A stretch of 64,000 nt of DNA from Methanosarcina sp. UBA289 (GTDB lineage: Archaea; Halobacteriota; Methanosarcinia; Methanosarcinales; Methanosarcinaceae). The notes beneath the pieces are model-generated. The model did no database searches, was not told the DNA's origin, and was given only the letters and a program-made list of their open reading frames with translations. The position numbers and the translations under genes are program-made. How positions within the stretch are numbered: position 1 is the first letter of the stretch; every line of letters starts with the position of its first letter. Positions 1 through 8,858 of this stretch are shown here, in pieces. Where the stretch lies: NCBI GenBank assembly GCA_002496565.1, contig DAKJ01000023.1, positions 1 through 64,000 on the forward strand. The letters are read 5' to 3'.

Positions 1-65
1 ATAACTCAAGTACACGACCAAAAAGAGATAAATGAAAAATGAAGAAATAAAAACTGTAAATGAGG

Positions 66-680
66 TTAATCAGCTCTATGTTCCTGGGGGGCATGGACCG
101 TGTAAAGAAGATCAAGCCTCTTGATCTTTTTCAACCTATTATAAATCAAAGTCCATACACAATCGTTCTCTCTGTTGACTTCACACATTCCGTCAATAGC
201 TCCTCCACAGGGTCCATTTAGAAGTCCTTTCGGGCACCGTGATTTAGGGCAGATTCCTCCAAATTCACCGATTGTGCATTTTCCACACATTATGCACTGC
301 TCTGAGAGCAGCTTGCCCTCGCTCGAGCCTCCCAAAGAAAGCGTATCATTTGAGCCAAGTACGGGCACATCCGTTACATTGGCAACCGTTGAGACTCCGC
401 TACCGCAGCCCATAACCAGAATGCAGCGAGCTTCATTTATTTTTTCATTTTTCTGGACCAGGGAGTCAAAAGATCGGATGCTACAAGCTGCAGTGGGGAG
501 AGCCCACCCTACTACATGCTTTCCGCTTTTCTCGAGCTGTCTGATCATCTCAAGCACTTCGGGTTCTCCACCAGTTTTAAGTTTTGCAGCACAAACATTG
601 CATCCAATAATGAAAATATCATCTTCATCCTTTAACAGGGTCAGGATTTCCTCAAGGGGTTTCGCTGAAGTTATAATCAT
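66..680 (-). CDS. metV: MetV-like methylenetetrahydrofolate reductase C-terminal domain protein
   Basis: The 204-residue product resembles the zinc- and iron-sulfur-binding MTHFR C-terminal domain protein (MetV) that partners MetF in acetogens, where the pair reduces methylene-tetrahydrofolate to methyl-tetrahydrofolate. Cysteines are abundant and clustered: GCNVCAAKL near residue 27, a GCGSG patch near 92, and in the C-terminal third CIMCGKC, CPKSRC and GPCGG, typical of metal-cluster ligands. The ATG lies 2 nt after the stop of the dihydropteroate synthase gene, so the two are surely co-transcribed. A metF gene would be expected directly downstream, outside the window; this is inference. 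No signal peptide, so cytoplasmic. The family call is from memory of the cysteine pattern. Confidence 0.8.
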   Translation of the reverse strand: MIITSAKPLEEILTLLKDEDDIFIIGCNVCAAKLKTGGEPEVLEMIRQLEKSGKHVVGWALPTAACSIRSFDSLVQKNEKINEARCILVMGCGSGVSTVANVTDVPVLGSNDTLSLGGSSEGKLLSEQCIMCGKCTIGEFGGICPKSRCPKGLLNGPCGGAIDGMCEVNRENDCVWTLIYNRLKKIKRLDLLYTVHAPQEHRAD

Positions 681-682
681 GA

Positions 683-1909
683 CTACCTCAAATATCGATA
701 TTCCAGATCGCTACGCTTTGCAATACATTCGCGGATCATTTCGGCAATAAGTGGAAGGGAGCGCGCTTGGCCTTCAAGTTTCCTAGCAAGACGCCCAAGT
801 TGAAGTAGAGTTCCCATCACAAGCACATCAGTCATTTCAGTTTCATGGGAAACCGCATTCCTTGTCAGGGCTGCATCCCCTCCCCGAGCAAGTATTTCCT
901 GTTTTATTATCAAAGCCTCTGTGGTTGTAAGATTACGAATTTTCAGCATAAGGTGGATGCTTTTACCCTGCATTACCTTTGAGCCTGTAGTGGTAACCCC
1001 AAGCTCCCGCATTGCAATAGCTGCATCCTGTGGTGTCTTTACCTCAACCACAGAGACCTCATACCTACCTTCTTTTACTATACTTGGTCTACTCCTGATA
1101 GCTCCTGAAAGCTTTACAACATCAGCGGTCTCAGGTACATCATGCGTACGGACTATATGGGCACCTTTGTAAACTGCAATAGCTGCTGCAGCCAGACTGC
1201 CATAGAGCCTTTCAGTTGCAGGTTTTCCAAGTACATCTCCTATGAAAGATTTTCTAGAGACAGCTGCTAACAAAGGTTTTTCAAAAATTTTAAGGCGTTC
1301 AAAATCGTCAAGAGTCTCAAAGTCATAGATGGAAAGTTTTTCTTCGATCCACCTGCCGGATGCAGGGTCAAGTATGAGCTTTTCCGGATTTATGCCACCT
1401 GCCTCAGCAGCCTGTATGATGGAGTCAAGGGATTCGATAATGGCATCCATCCCAAGGGGATCACCTGGGATTTTATTTGAGGCCATGACAACAGCAGGGC
1501 ATCCATAATCTGCCACTACTTCAATCATCCTGGGGTCTGCAGTAAAACCGGAGACGTCATTTATAATTTCAGCTCCTCTTTTGAGAGCTTCTTCCGCAAT
1601 TTCAGGAAACATCGTGTCTACAGAAATTATCGCATCCACATTGCCCTCCAGCGCTTCAAGCACTGGCAGAATACGTTCAAGTTCCTGTTTCCTGCTAATG
1701 GGCTCAGCATGTATCCAGGTAGAACGGGCTCCGAGATCCAAGAAGGTTGCTCCTTCTTCAACCATTTTCAGAGCTATTTCGAGTGCTGAATCCGGTTTTA
1801 TGACCGAATTTCCATAAAAAGACTCAGGGCTAAAGTTAATAATACCCATTACATGTGCAGGATATTGATCTCCTATCTTTATACCGCAGATTTCAGTATC
1901 AACAACCAT
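683..1909 (-). CDS. folP: Dihydropteroate synthase with C-terminal extension
   Basis: 408-residue cytoplasmic protein. Residues 1-270 form the pterin-binding TIM barrel of dihydropteroate synthase, which condenses p-aminobenzoate with dihydropterin pyrophosphate: MGIINFSPESF near the start, DLGARST, SVDT, NDVSG and SRKSFIG follow in family order. A further 130-residue domain rich in charged helices follows, as I recall for clostridial enzymes. I start at the ATG at 1909 and not at a TTG three codons earlier. It is first in a two-gene unit with the MetV-like gene and points the same way as folD, glyA and purN, so the neighbourhood supplies and uses tetrahydrofolate. The extension and the partner genes hint at acquisition from acetogen-like bacteria (inference). 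Confidence 0.85.
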   Translation of the reverse strand: MVVDTEICGIKIGDQYPAHVMGIINFSPESFYGNSVIKPDSALEIALKMVEEGATFLDLGARSTWIHAEPISRKQELERILPVLEALEGNVDAIISVDTMFPEIAEEALKRGAEIINDVSGFTADPRMIEVVADYGCPAVVMASNKIPGDPLGMDAIIESLDSIIQAAEAGGINPEKLILDPASGRWIEEKLSIYDFETLDDFERLKIFEKPLLAAVSRKSFIGDVLGKPATERLYGSLAAAAIAVYKGAHIVRTHDVPETADVVKLSGAIRSRPSIVKEGRYEVSVVEVKTPQDAAIAMRELGVTTTGSKVMQGKSIHLMLKIRNLTTTEALIIKQEILARGGDAALTRNAVSHETEMTDVLVMGTLLQLGRLARKLEGQARSLPLIAEMIRECIAKRSDLEYRYLR

Positions 1910-2910
1910 TTTTGACAACCAGACTATGTAAGTTTTAATTTAAATAATGCCAGTCGGAGCTTGAGGGACATTGGTAAACAGGTATTGATGGAAACAAGCT
2001 TCAAAGGGCTTCCTCATCATCGGAAATTTCAACGATATGCCTTTAGATGGCGAAAACATACTATATTATCGCTTCTTATCGCATTTCGTAAAAATCTGTT
2101 TATTTTACCGCAGAGGCTTCCATACAGGGGAGTTTTACTTGATATATTTGATATATTATCAGGATTAGATAAATAATCACTGTAATCATATATTAATTAA
2201 TATATATAAAGACCTGGTTTATCAGGTATATTTGATTAAGGCATATTTAAGATGCATTAAATCAAGTATTAAGCCAAGATATAAGCTTCATTTTGCCGAC
2301 CAAACATTATATAATAATAAAATTTATAGATTTAAATTAATAATCAACTCAAATATTATTGACAGTAAACCTTATTGTAATAATATAAGCTTCAATAATA
2401 CATAAAAATATTGATGTGTAGGATTAATATCGTACAATTAGGAAAGCAATGTTGTACGCTAATTAATAGATTGTCTATAAAAACAACTATTAGAATTATA
2501 AACTTGCAATATAGAAAGACTAAGGTTGATTTTCCGGATCTGGCACAATTGGGAAAAACAACTTTTCTTGCTTTAGTATAAAATAAGTAAAAAATAAAAA
2601 GTGTAGACCTTAAACTGAAAGTCCAATGCCTTAACTCAGTAATTCATAATCGGAGCTTTAGATCAAGAATTCAATGCCTTGACTTGATTTTCAGTACTAT
2701 AACATTCGAATTCCAAGGTTACTATAATCATACAGATATCATACTGATTTTTTCAGAGAGATACTGATTTTATTAAATCTGGCTGTCTTAAAAATTGAAC
2801 CATTGAAGGTTTTGGTAACTTTCACATTTCCAGGAAAATAAAAATGGCATCAAAAATAAAACTCAAAAATGAAAATTAAAAGGCCTGTTAAAAGACCTCA
2901 GTAACGAAGT
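1910..2910. other. AT-rich intergenic region, no gene seen
   Basis: About 1 kb between the folP and folD transcription units, very AT-rich and full of stops on both strands. A 71-codon frame at 1961-2176 has no start signal or protein-like composition and is not called. The phrase ATATAAGCTTCA occurs near 2280 and 2386. The promoter of the folP-metV unit must lie in the first part of this stretch. Nothing else is supportable. Confidence 0.6.
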
Positions 2911-3774
2911 TTAAAAATTTGTTTCTGCGCATCTAAGTACATGCTTTATAAGCATGGCAACTGTCAGAGGTCCCACGCCGCCAGGAACAGGGGTGATTAG
3001 GGATGCCTTCTTGATCACATTTTCGAAGTCTACGTCTCCGTATACGCCATCTTTTTCCTGGGTAATGCCTACGTCAAAAATTACTGCACCTTCCTTTACC
3101 ATATCGGCTTTGATAAGGTGTTTGACTCCAGTCGCTACCACCAGGATGTCTGCCTCAAGAGTGTATCTCTTAAGGTCATCTGTGAACACGTGACAGATCG
3201 AAACGGTTGCATTGCGGTTAAGGAACATTGCTGCCATTGGTTTTCCAACAACGTTGCTGTGCCCGACAATAACCACATTTTTGCCCTTAATAGGCACATC
3301 ATACTCTTCAAGCGCCCGGATAATCCCATGTGGAGTACAGGGAACAAGTCCTTCATCCCCTATCATTAGCTTTCCCATATTGTAGGGGTGAAAGCCATCC
3401 GCATCTTTCTCAGGGGCTATGGCTTCCATTGCTTCCTGAGGGAAAAGATGATTCGGGAGCGGGAGCTGAAGCAGAATTCCATGCACATTCTTATCTTTGT
3501 TAAGGGTATCGATCAGGGAGAGAAGTTCCTCCTGAGTGGTTTCTGTCGGAAGAAAGTGGTCTTCTGCCCGAATGCCTACACGTTCGCAGGCTTTGTGTTT
3601 AAGACGGACGTACATTTTGGAAGCAGGGTCGTCGCCAACAAGGATGGTAGCAAGTCCCGGTGTAACTCCCCGGCCACTTTCCAGAGCCTCAACTCCAGCC
3701 TCTACTTCATCTTCAATCTGCTTTGCAAGAACTTTCCCATCTATAATTCGTGATTCGTACCCTTCATATGACAT
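2911..3774 (-). CDS. folD: Bifunctional methylenetetrahydrofolate dehydrogenase/cyclohydrolase
   Basis: 287-residue FolD, the usual family length, interconverting methylene-, methenyl- and formyl-tetrahydrofolate with NAD(P). Family motifs are present: YVRLKHKAC holding the catalytic lysine near residue 56, HGILLQLPLP, the cofactor-binding GHSNVVGKP and the closing PVPGGVGPLTVAML. I place the start at the ATG of MSYEGYES, preceded by GTGGATG at suitable spacing, because the 17 residues upstream in the open frame are not family-like. It begins 23 nt after the end of glyA, so glyA-folD form an operon that takes the serine one-carbon unit and oxidises it to formyl level for purN. Confidence 0.95.
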   Translation of the reverse strand: MSYEGYESRIIDGKVLAKQIEDEVEAGVEALESGRGVTPGLATILVGDDPASKMYVRLKHKACERVGIRAEDHFLPTETTQEELLSLIDTLNKDKNVHGILLQLPLPNHLFPQEAMEAIAPEKDADGFHPYNMGKLMIGDEGLVPCTPHGIIRALEEYDVPIKGKNVVIVGHSNVVGKPMAAMFLNRNATVSICHVFTDDLKRYTLEADILVVATGVKHLIKADMVKEGAVIFDVGITQEKDGVYGDVDFENVIKKASLITPVPGGVGPLTVAMLIKHVLRCAETNF

Positions 3775-3797
3775 TGATAAAACATCCACTTCTTTGA

Positions 3798-5036
3798 TTA
3801 ACAATAAACTGGGAATCTTGAACAAAGTTCCCTGACCTTGCCACTTGTTTCCGACAGGAGCCTATCGTTTTCTGAGTTCGTAATTGCAATCTCTATATAG
3901 TCGGCAATTAATTCCATTTCCGTTTCCTTCATACCTCTCGTGGTACAGGCAGGGGTTCCGAGCCTTACACCGCTTGTGATAAAGGGACTGCGGGTCTCGA
4001 AGGGCACGGTATTTTTATTTGCAATAATCCCGGCTTTGCTCATAGCAGCTTCTGCATCCTTGCCTGTTATGTTCATATTATTGAGGTTGACAAGCATAAG
4101 ATGATTGTCCGTGCCGCCAGAGACGATATCAAAGCCCTTTTCTTTCAGGCATTTACAGAGAGTTTTTGCATTCCTTACAGTCTGAATCTGATCCTGTTTG
4201 AACTTCTCACTCATGGCCTCTTTAAAAGCGACTGCCTTTCCAGCTATGATGTGCATGAGAGGTCCGCCCTGAAGGCCGGGGAAAACCGCTTTGTTAATTC
4301 CTGTCGCAAGTTCTTCTGTTTTGGAAATAATCATTCCGCCCCTTGGGCCCCGGAGGGTTTTGTGGGTTGTGCTGGTAACGAAATCCGCGTAAGGCACAGG
4401 ACTAGGGTGCACACCTGCAACTACAAGCCCTGCAATGTGAGCAATATCCGCAAGCAAATAGGCTCCGACCTCGTCAGCAATTTCTCGGAACTGCTTGAAA
4501 TCGATTTCACGAGGATAAGCTGAAGCCCCGCAAACAATCATTTGCGGCTTGCATTCCTTTGCTTTTCCCATAAGTTCGGAATAGTCCAGCGTCTCAGTCT
4601 TTTTACTTACCCCGTAAGGCACAATATTAAAGAGCTTTCCGGAAAAACTCACAGGGCTGCCGTGAGAAAGATGCCCGCCGTGCGAGAGATCCATGGACAT
4701 GATGGTATCTCCGGGATGCAAAACCGAGAAATAGACAGCCATATTCGCTCCAGAACCCGAGTGAGGCTGGACGTTTACGTAATTTGCGTTAAAGATTTTC
4801 TTTGCCCTGGCAATCGCAAGATCCTCGGCAACATCCACGAAATCGCAGCCACCATAGTATCGCTTGCCTGAATATCCTTCGGCATATTTATTGGTCAGAA
4901 TCGATCCCTGAGCTTCCATAACGGCTTTGCTCGCATAATTCTCAGATGCGATGAGGTTTAATTTATATTCCTGGCGCTCGGCTTCTTTCTTGATAGCCTC
5001 GGCCAATTCCGGATCAATTTTTTCAATATAAGACAT
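3798..5036 (-). CDS. glyA: Serine hydroxymethyltransferase
   Basis: 412-residue pyridoxal-phosphate enzyme converting serine and tetrahydrofolate to glycine and methylene-tetrahydrofolate. It carries LIASENY near the N-terminus, KRYYGGCDFVD, DLSHGGHLSHG, and the cofactor lysine in TSTTHKTLRGPRGG. The start is set at MSYIEKIDPEL; eight extra upstream codons are open but the family starts here. It leads an operon with folD. Known background: M. barkeri has a tetrahydrofolate-specific serine hydroxymethyltransferase, unlike methanogens that use tetrahydromethanopterin, and the folate genes on both sides support the same cofactor here. Confidence 0.96.
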   Translation of the reverse strand: MSYIEKIDPELAEAIKKEAERQEYKLNLIASENYASKAVMEAQGSILTNKYAEGYSGKRYYGGCDFVDVAEDLAIARAKKIFNANYVNVQPHSGSGANMAVYFSVLHPGDTIMSMDLSHGGHLSHGSPVSFSGKLFNIVPYGVSKKTETLDYSELMGKAKECKPQMIVCGASAYPREIDFKQFREIADEVGAYLLADIAHIAGLVVAGVHPSPVPYADFVTSTTHKTLRGPRGGMIISKTEELATGINKAVFPGLQGGPLMHIIAGKAVAFKEAMSEKFKQDQIQTVRNAKTLCKCLKEKGFDIVSGGTDNHLMLVNLNNMNITGKDAEAAMSKAGIIANKNTVPFETRSPFITSGVRLGTPACTTRGMKETEMELIADYIEIAITNSENDRLLSETSGKVRELCSRFPVYC

Positions 5037-5105
5037 TACTGTCACCTGTAACCTGTTCATTTAAAATTGTTCAAAATCAAAAATTTTTATGGCTTGGGTT
5101 GATTA

Positions 5106-5210
5106 ATGATAACATGCGAATATATCCAGGAGCTAGCTGACAGACTGGAAAGTTACTCAAGAGGTTGGCGTTCAGCGATAGAACCGCCGGATAAGCGTGA
5201 GTGTAATTAA
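5106..5210 (+). CDS. Possible 34-residue small protein
   Basis: An ATG frame of 34 codons divergent from glyA, starting MITCEYIQELADRLESY and ending with TAA. Composition is protein-like with a charged amphipathic first half. A weak GGTTGA lies before the ATG. It may be a real small protein, the remnant of a larger gene, or chance in the glyA promoter region. I do not recognise it. Confidence 0.25.
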   Translation: MITCEYIQELADRLESYSRGWRSAIEPPDKRECN

Positions 5211-5438
5211 ACAGGCTTTAACCTTCCTGATTGGGGATTTTTCATTCTGAAGTTTCAAAACTTCCGGCAAAGAGCTCCTGAATCTCTTGAAGATAGGAAA
5301 TTTGGAAATTTAAAAAGCCCTTATGGCTTAGAGATTTCGTGGAATACCTATAAGGTTGGAATATTTATAACTATCAGGGATTAATGAAGTTATTAATTGG
5401 TAAAATCTATTCCGGTTTCATGTGATCTAAGCATTTGC

Positions 5439-6047
5439 TCAAATCCCGGTTACTACATTTCTATCCTCAATTTTAAGTTTACCCTCGGTAAAAAGCCTGA
5501 CTGCTTCAGGGTAGATAATGTGTTCCTGCTCCAGAATTCTGGCAGTAAGGGCTTCTTCCGTATCCCCACTAAGCACAGGCACACATTTCTGGAGGATTAT
5601 TGGCCCTGAATCTAACCCTTCATCAACAAAATGCACTGTGCAGCCTGCAACTTTTACCCCGTATTCGAAAGCCTGCTTCTGTGCGTGAAGTCCTTTGAAG
5701 GCCGGAAGAAGAGAAGGATGAATGTTCATAATTCTATTCCTGTAGACCTTAATTATTTCATTTCCTAAAATCCGGAAGTAGCCTGCAAGCAAAAGAAGAT
5801 CAGTATCATATTGGCTCAGAACGTTCAGGATTGCCCGATCATATTCATCCCGGCCATACTCACTCGGATCAAGAAATACCGCATTTATTCCATGATTCCT
5901 TGCACGTTCGAGCGCATACGCGTCTGCCTTATTGGAAATAACCACATTAATTGCCGCATTCTTTATGTAACCCTTTTCAATGCTGTCCATAATCGCCTGG
6001 AGATTCGAACCCCTTCCAGAAACCAGCACTGCAATCTTTACAGTCAT
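5439..6047 (-). CDS. purN: Phosphoribosylglycinamide formyltransferase
   Basis: 202-residue folate-dependent GAR transformylase of purine synthesis, using formyl-tetrahydrofolate. It shows VSGRGSNLQAI at the N-terminus, the catalytic MNIHPSLLPAFKG with Asn and His, and GCTVHFVDEGLDSGPII with the essential Asp. The start is the ATG at 6047; a TTG one codon earlier is less likely. It lies 400 nt upstream of glyA on the same strand with its own promoter region. Together with glyA and folD it makes a complete serine-to-purine one-carbon route on tetrahydrofolate. Confidence 0.95.
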   Translation of the reverse strand: MTVKIAVLVSGRGSNLQAIMDSIEKGYIKNAAINVVISNKADAYALERARNHGINAVFLDPSEYGRDEYDRAILNVLSQYDTDLLLLAGYFRILGNEIIKVYRNRIMNIHPSLLPAFKGLHAQKQAFEYGVKVAGCTVHFVDEGLDSGPIILQKCVPVLSGDTEEALTARILEQEHIIYPEAVRLFTEGKLKIEDRNVVTGI

Positions 6048-6086
6048 CAAAGCTTTTAGATTGAAACAGTGCTATATTAGGGTTTT

Positions 6087-6220
6087 GGAACAACCGTTGC
6101 GCCGGTTGATCACGCCGATAGGGTTCGGGGATAAGGTTATAAAATTCAAATGCTGAACCTTTTCGGGAAGCCTTTTTTGAAAAAGGTCTTGGAACAATCG
6201 TTGCGCCGGTTTATCATGCC
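6087..6220. repeat. Duplicated 30-bp element upstream of purN
   Basis: A block beginning TTGGAACAAYCGTTGCGCC occurs at about 6087 and again at about 6189, each running into a Y-CACGCCG or ATGCCG tail and then a GGGG-containing phrase. It is GC-richer than its surroundings and noncoding. It probably belongs to a dispersed intergenic repeat family. Confidence 0.5.
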
Positions 6221-6252
6221 GTTGCTCGGGGTTTTCGCTCAAGCCTTTTGAA

Positions 6253-6316
6253 AAAAGGCTTGTTTTTCAAAAGGCTTGTTTTTCAAAAGGCTTGTTTTTC
6301 AAAAGGTTTGTTTAAC
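6253..6316. repeat. Four tandem 16-bp repeats
   Basis: The unit AAAAGGCTTGTTTTTC is repeated perfectly three times (6253-6300) and a degenerate fourth copy follows to 6316, directly beyond the 3' end of the HTH regulator gene. A further inverted AAGCCTTTTG precedes the array, so a hairpin with a T-rich tail can form. It may terminate transcription or be a simple slippage array. Confidence 0.75.
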
Positions 6317-6338
6317 TCGGGCGGCGGAAACTCAGCTT

Positions 6339-7322
6339 TTAATTCTCATCGTGGGTTTCTCTACGTTCCTCTATGAAATTAAGAAGCTCCTGGGAATCAG
6401 AAATCTTGTCAAGTTCTTTTTTCTCTATAAGAACTGTGTTTTCTACGGATTTTATTTTTGAGCGCCCGTTGATAATAAATACGGATTGTGTCTCCGTGAC
6501 GCAGGAAATACTGCTCATCAAATGAGCTCTTTTGACCACGGTCGTATTGAACTCACTCACTCCTGTGAGGATAACTGAGGATTTGTCCCGTGAAATGGCC
6601 TTGAAAGGAGCCTGTGCAGTAGGAAGGACATCATAGCCAAGCATAGAAATGGTATTCAGGATCAAATCTTCCGGCAAAAGCGTGCAGGGCTTTTCCTGAG
6701 CTTCAGTTCTGGATTCTGCCTTTTTCCTGGGCTTCCTGCTCCCACAGGATTTCAGGATATTTATAGGCCTTGCAAGTTCAACCCCAAAGATATCCTCCAG
6801 CTGGAGCACGACGTCTATCGATGCATCCATGCCTTCTTCTTCGTACTTGCTGATAGTTCTCCTTGAAACCCCTACCATGGCAGCAAGAGTCCCAAGAGAC
6901 ATTGACTGATTCATCCTGGCTTTTTTAAGGATATCTCCTTCTATGGAGACATATAGACCGCCCGGAGCTGCTGAAACCAGAGGAGGAACATTCTCAATAA
7001 AGTAGTCATAGAGAGTCTGCACATTCAGGGCGAGGATATCATAGCGCATATACACAACGCTATCTTCTAGCATCTGGTCTCTAGTCTTTGCCCCCACTAC
7101 AATAGCAGAACCTCCAAGGTATTCGGCCAGGTACTTCATCTCCCTGGCAGTTTCTTCATTTAGGCCGTCAATATTAAATAAAACCTTGCAAAGTAATAGT
7201 GTTTCATCCTTCCGCGCGGCAACATCAAAGCTCCTCGGGCGAATATTGCAGCGATCAGAGAGTGCAAAACCTGCATGTGCTAATACATCAATAATTTGAT
7301 GTATGAGAACTTCTTTTGTCAT
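6339..7322 (-). CDS. Archaeal HTH-type transcriptional regulator
   Basis: 327-residue protein of the archaeal putative HTH-type regulator family. The N-terminal 125 residues look like a nuclease-fold-like sensor domain (LLCKVLFNIDG, GSAIVVGAKTR). An XRE/Cro-type helix-turn-helix follows at about residues 138-190 (SLGTLAAMVGVSRRTISKYE), and a C-terminal alpha/beta domain ends in charged helices. It is divergent from tiaS with 150 nt between, including a TATATATATTT promoter element just upstream of its start. Function is not known to me beyond DNA binding. The targets cannot be read from the sequence. Confidence 0.85.
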   Translation of the reverse strand: MTKEVLIHQIIDVLAHAGFALSDRCNIRPRSFDVAARKDETLLLCKVLFNIDGLNEETAREMKYLAEYLGGSAIVVGAKTRDQMLEDSVVYMRYDILALNVQTLYDYFIENVPPLVSAAPGGLYVSIEGDILKKARMNQSMSLGTLAAMVGVSRRTISKYEEEGMDASIDVVLQLEDIFGVELARPINILKSCGSRKPRKKAESRTEAQEKPCTLLPEDLILNTISMLGYDVLPTAQAPFKAISRDKSSVILTGVSEFNTTVVKRAHLMSSISCVTETQSVFIINGRSKIKSVENTVLIEKKELDKISDSQELLNFIEERRETHDEN

Positions 7323-7473
7323 TCCAGTATCAATCTCTGTTTGAACATCTATATATATTTTTCTTTACTTTTGACAATACCTACAGTGGGAAAAAACGTC
7401 GGAGAGTAACGAAAACAGTAATTATCCGAAACGTATATGGGAAACAAAAAGGCAAAAACTGGAACAGAAAAAA

Positions 7474-8760
7474 ATGATTATCGGAATTGATGATACTGAC
7501 TCAAACGAAGGAATGTGCACAACATATCTGGGAGCTCTGCTGCTGGACGAACTTCAGGCCTACGGAACTGTGGAAACTCTTCCGCTTCTTATACGCCTGA
7601 ACCCGACTATCCCTTACAAAACGAGAGGAAACGCTGCAGTAGCACTGAAACTCAATACTGACTGCCCGGAAAAGGTAATTGCCCACGTTGTGTCCAGAAT
7701 AGAAGAACTTGCACGCATGGAATGCGAAAAAACTAATCCGGGAACAGTTTTTGTCCTGGAAAAAGATTACGATAGGCTCAAGCCTATCCTCAGGAGATTT
7801 CTGGAGAAAGCTGTAAGGGATGTTATCGAGATTGAGGAGGCAAAAAGCCTGGTCTCAGAATCCGGAATTCCTTCAAAGGGCTTCAAAAACGGAAGAGGGC
7901 TAATAGGCGCCCTTGCAGCCTGCGGAGCTATGCTGAACCTCGAAGAATGGGACCACACTTTCGAGTACTTGGCATATAGGCAAAATGAAAAATGGGGAAC
8001 CCCCCGAGAAATTGAAAAGGAAAGTTTCTTTGAAGCCGACAGGAAGACCTATCCTGAAACCTGGGACACTGTGGATCTTAAAAACAGACTTGTTGTCTGT
8101 GTACCTCATTCTGGCGATCCAGTGCTTTTCGGAATCAGAGGAGAAAATCCGGCCATAGTTACTGAGGCTGCCTCCCTTATCAGGGCTGAACCCGTCGAGC
8201 GTTTTGCCGTATACAGAACAAACCAGGGTACTGATATGCACCTGCTTTCCGTAGAAAAGCTCACTGAAATTCAGGACATGCACTCTTACAGGCTCAAAGG
8301 CACGGTTTCGTCAGTTCCGAAAACAATTCACGGCGGACACGTTATTTTTACTATCCGGGATGAGAAAGAAAACGAAATTGACTGCGCAGCCTTTGAACCC
8401 ACAAAAAACTTCCGGTTACTTATAAGGAAGCTAAGGCCAGGAGACAGGGTTGCAATGTCCGGAAGTGTCAGTTCTGGAACACTCAACATCGAAAAAATAG
8501 AGATAAAAAATCTCGCCTCTCTTTATAGAGAAGAAAACCCAATATGTCTGACCTGCGGAAAACACATGAAATCGTCAGGTCAGTCCCAAGGGTTCCGCTG
8601 CAAAAAATGCGGGACTCAGGCCACCTCAAAAATCATGTGTGAAGTAAAAAGGGACCTTACAGCAGGATTATACGAAGTCCCACCCTGCGCCCGCCGACAC
8701 CTTGCAAAGCCCCTTGTCAGGGAACACAGATCCGATATAGATATTAATCCTGCCCGCTAA
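7474..8760 (+). CDS. tiaS: tRNA(Ile2) 2-agmatinylcytidine synthetase TiaS
   Basis: 428-residue enzyme that attaches agmatine to C34 of the isoleucine tRNA with CAU anticodon, using ATP, so that it reads AUA. The protein opens with MIIGIDDTDSNEGMCTTYL, the typical TiaS start, has the central GIPSKGFKNGRGLIGALAACG segment, an OB-fold region around residues 275-350, and a C-terminal zinc ribbon with CLTCGKH and CKKCG. Length matches archaeal TiaS. Cytoplasmic. Convergent with nadE. The ATG follows an A-rich leader with no clear ribosome-binding site. Confidence 0.95.
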   Translation: MIIGIDDTDSNEGMCTTYLGALLLDELQAYGTVETLPLLIRLNPTIPYKTRGNAAVALKLNTDCPEKVIAHVVSRIEELARMECEKTNPGTVFVLEKDYDRLKPILRRFLEKAVRDVIEIEEAKSLVSESGIPSKGFKNGRGLIGALAACGAMLNLEEWDHTFEYLAYRQNEKWGTPREIEKESFFEADRKTYPETWDTVDLKNRLVVCVPHSGDPVLFGIRGENPAIVTEAASLIRAEPVERFAVYRTNQGTDMHLLSVEKLTEIQDMHSYRLKGTVSSVPKTIHGGHVIFTIRDEKENEIDCAAFEPTKNFRLLIRKLRPGDRVAMSGSVSSGTLNIEKIEIKNLASLYREENPICLTCGKHMKSSGQSQGFRCKKCGTQATSKIMCEVKRDLTAGLYEVPPCARRHLAKPLVREHRSDIDINPAR

Positions 8761-8773
8761 AAAATATGCGGGC
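8752..8773. terminator. GC stem-loop at tiaS 3' end
   Basis: GCCCGC (8752-8757) pairs with GCGGGC (8768-8773) around a 10-nt AT loop that contains the tiaS stop codon. It lies between the convergent tiaS and nadE genes. A run of A follows on the plus strand, so it is a T-rich terminator in neither direction strictly; the role in 3' end formation is inferred. Confidence 0.4.
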
Positions 8774-8858
8774 AAAAAAGCTCGCTCAGGAAGTTCGAGT
8801 CACAGAAATCAGGCCTTTTAAAAAAAAGGTATCGTCCTCCCGAGGTAACTCAGGAAAC

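Noticed and set aside
1961..2176. 71-codon frame after folP
   Set aside because: Low-quality composition, no initiation signal, AT-rich noncoding surroundings.
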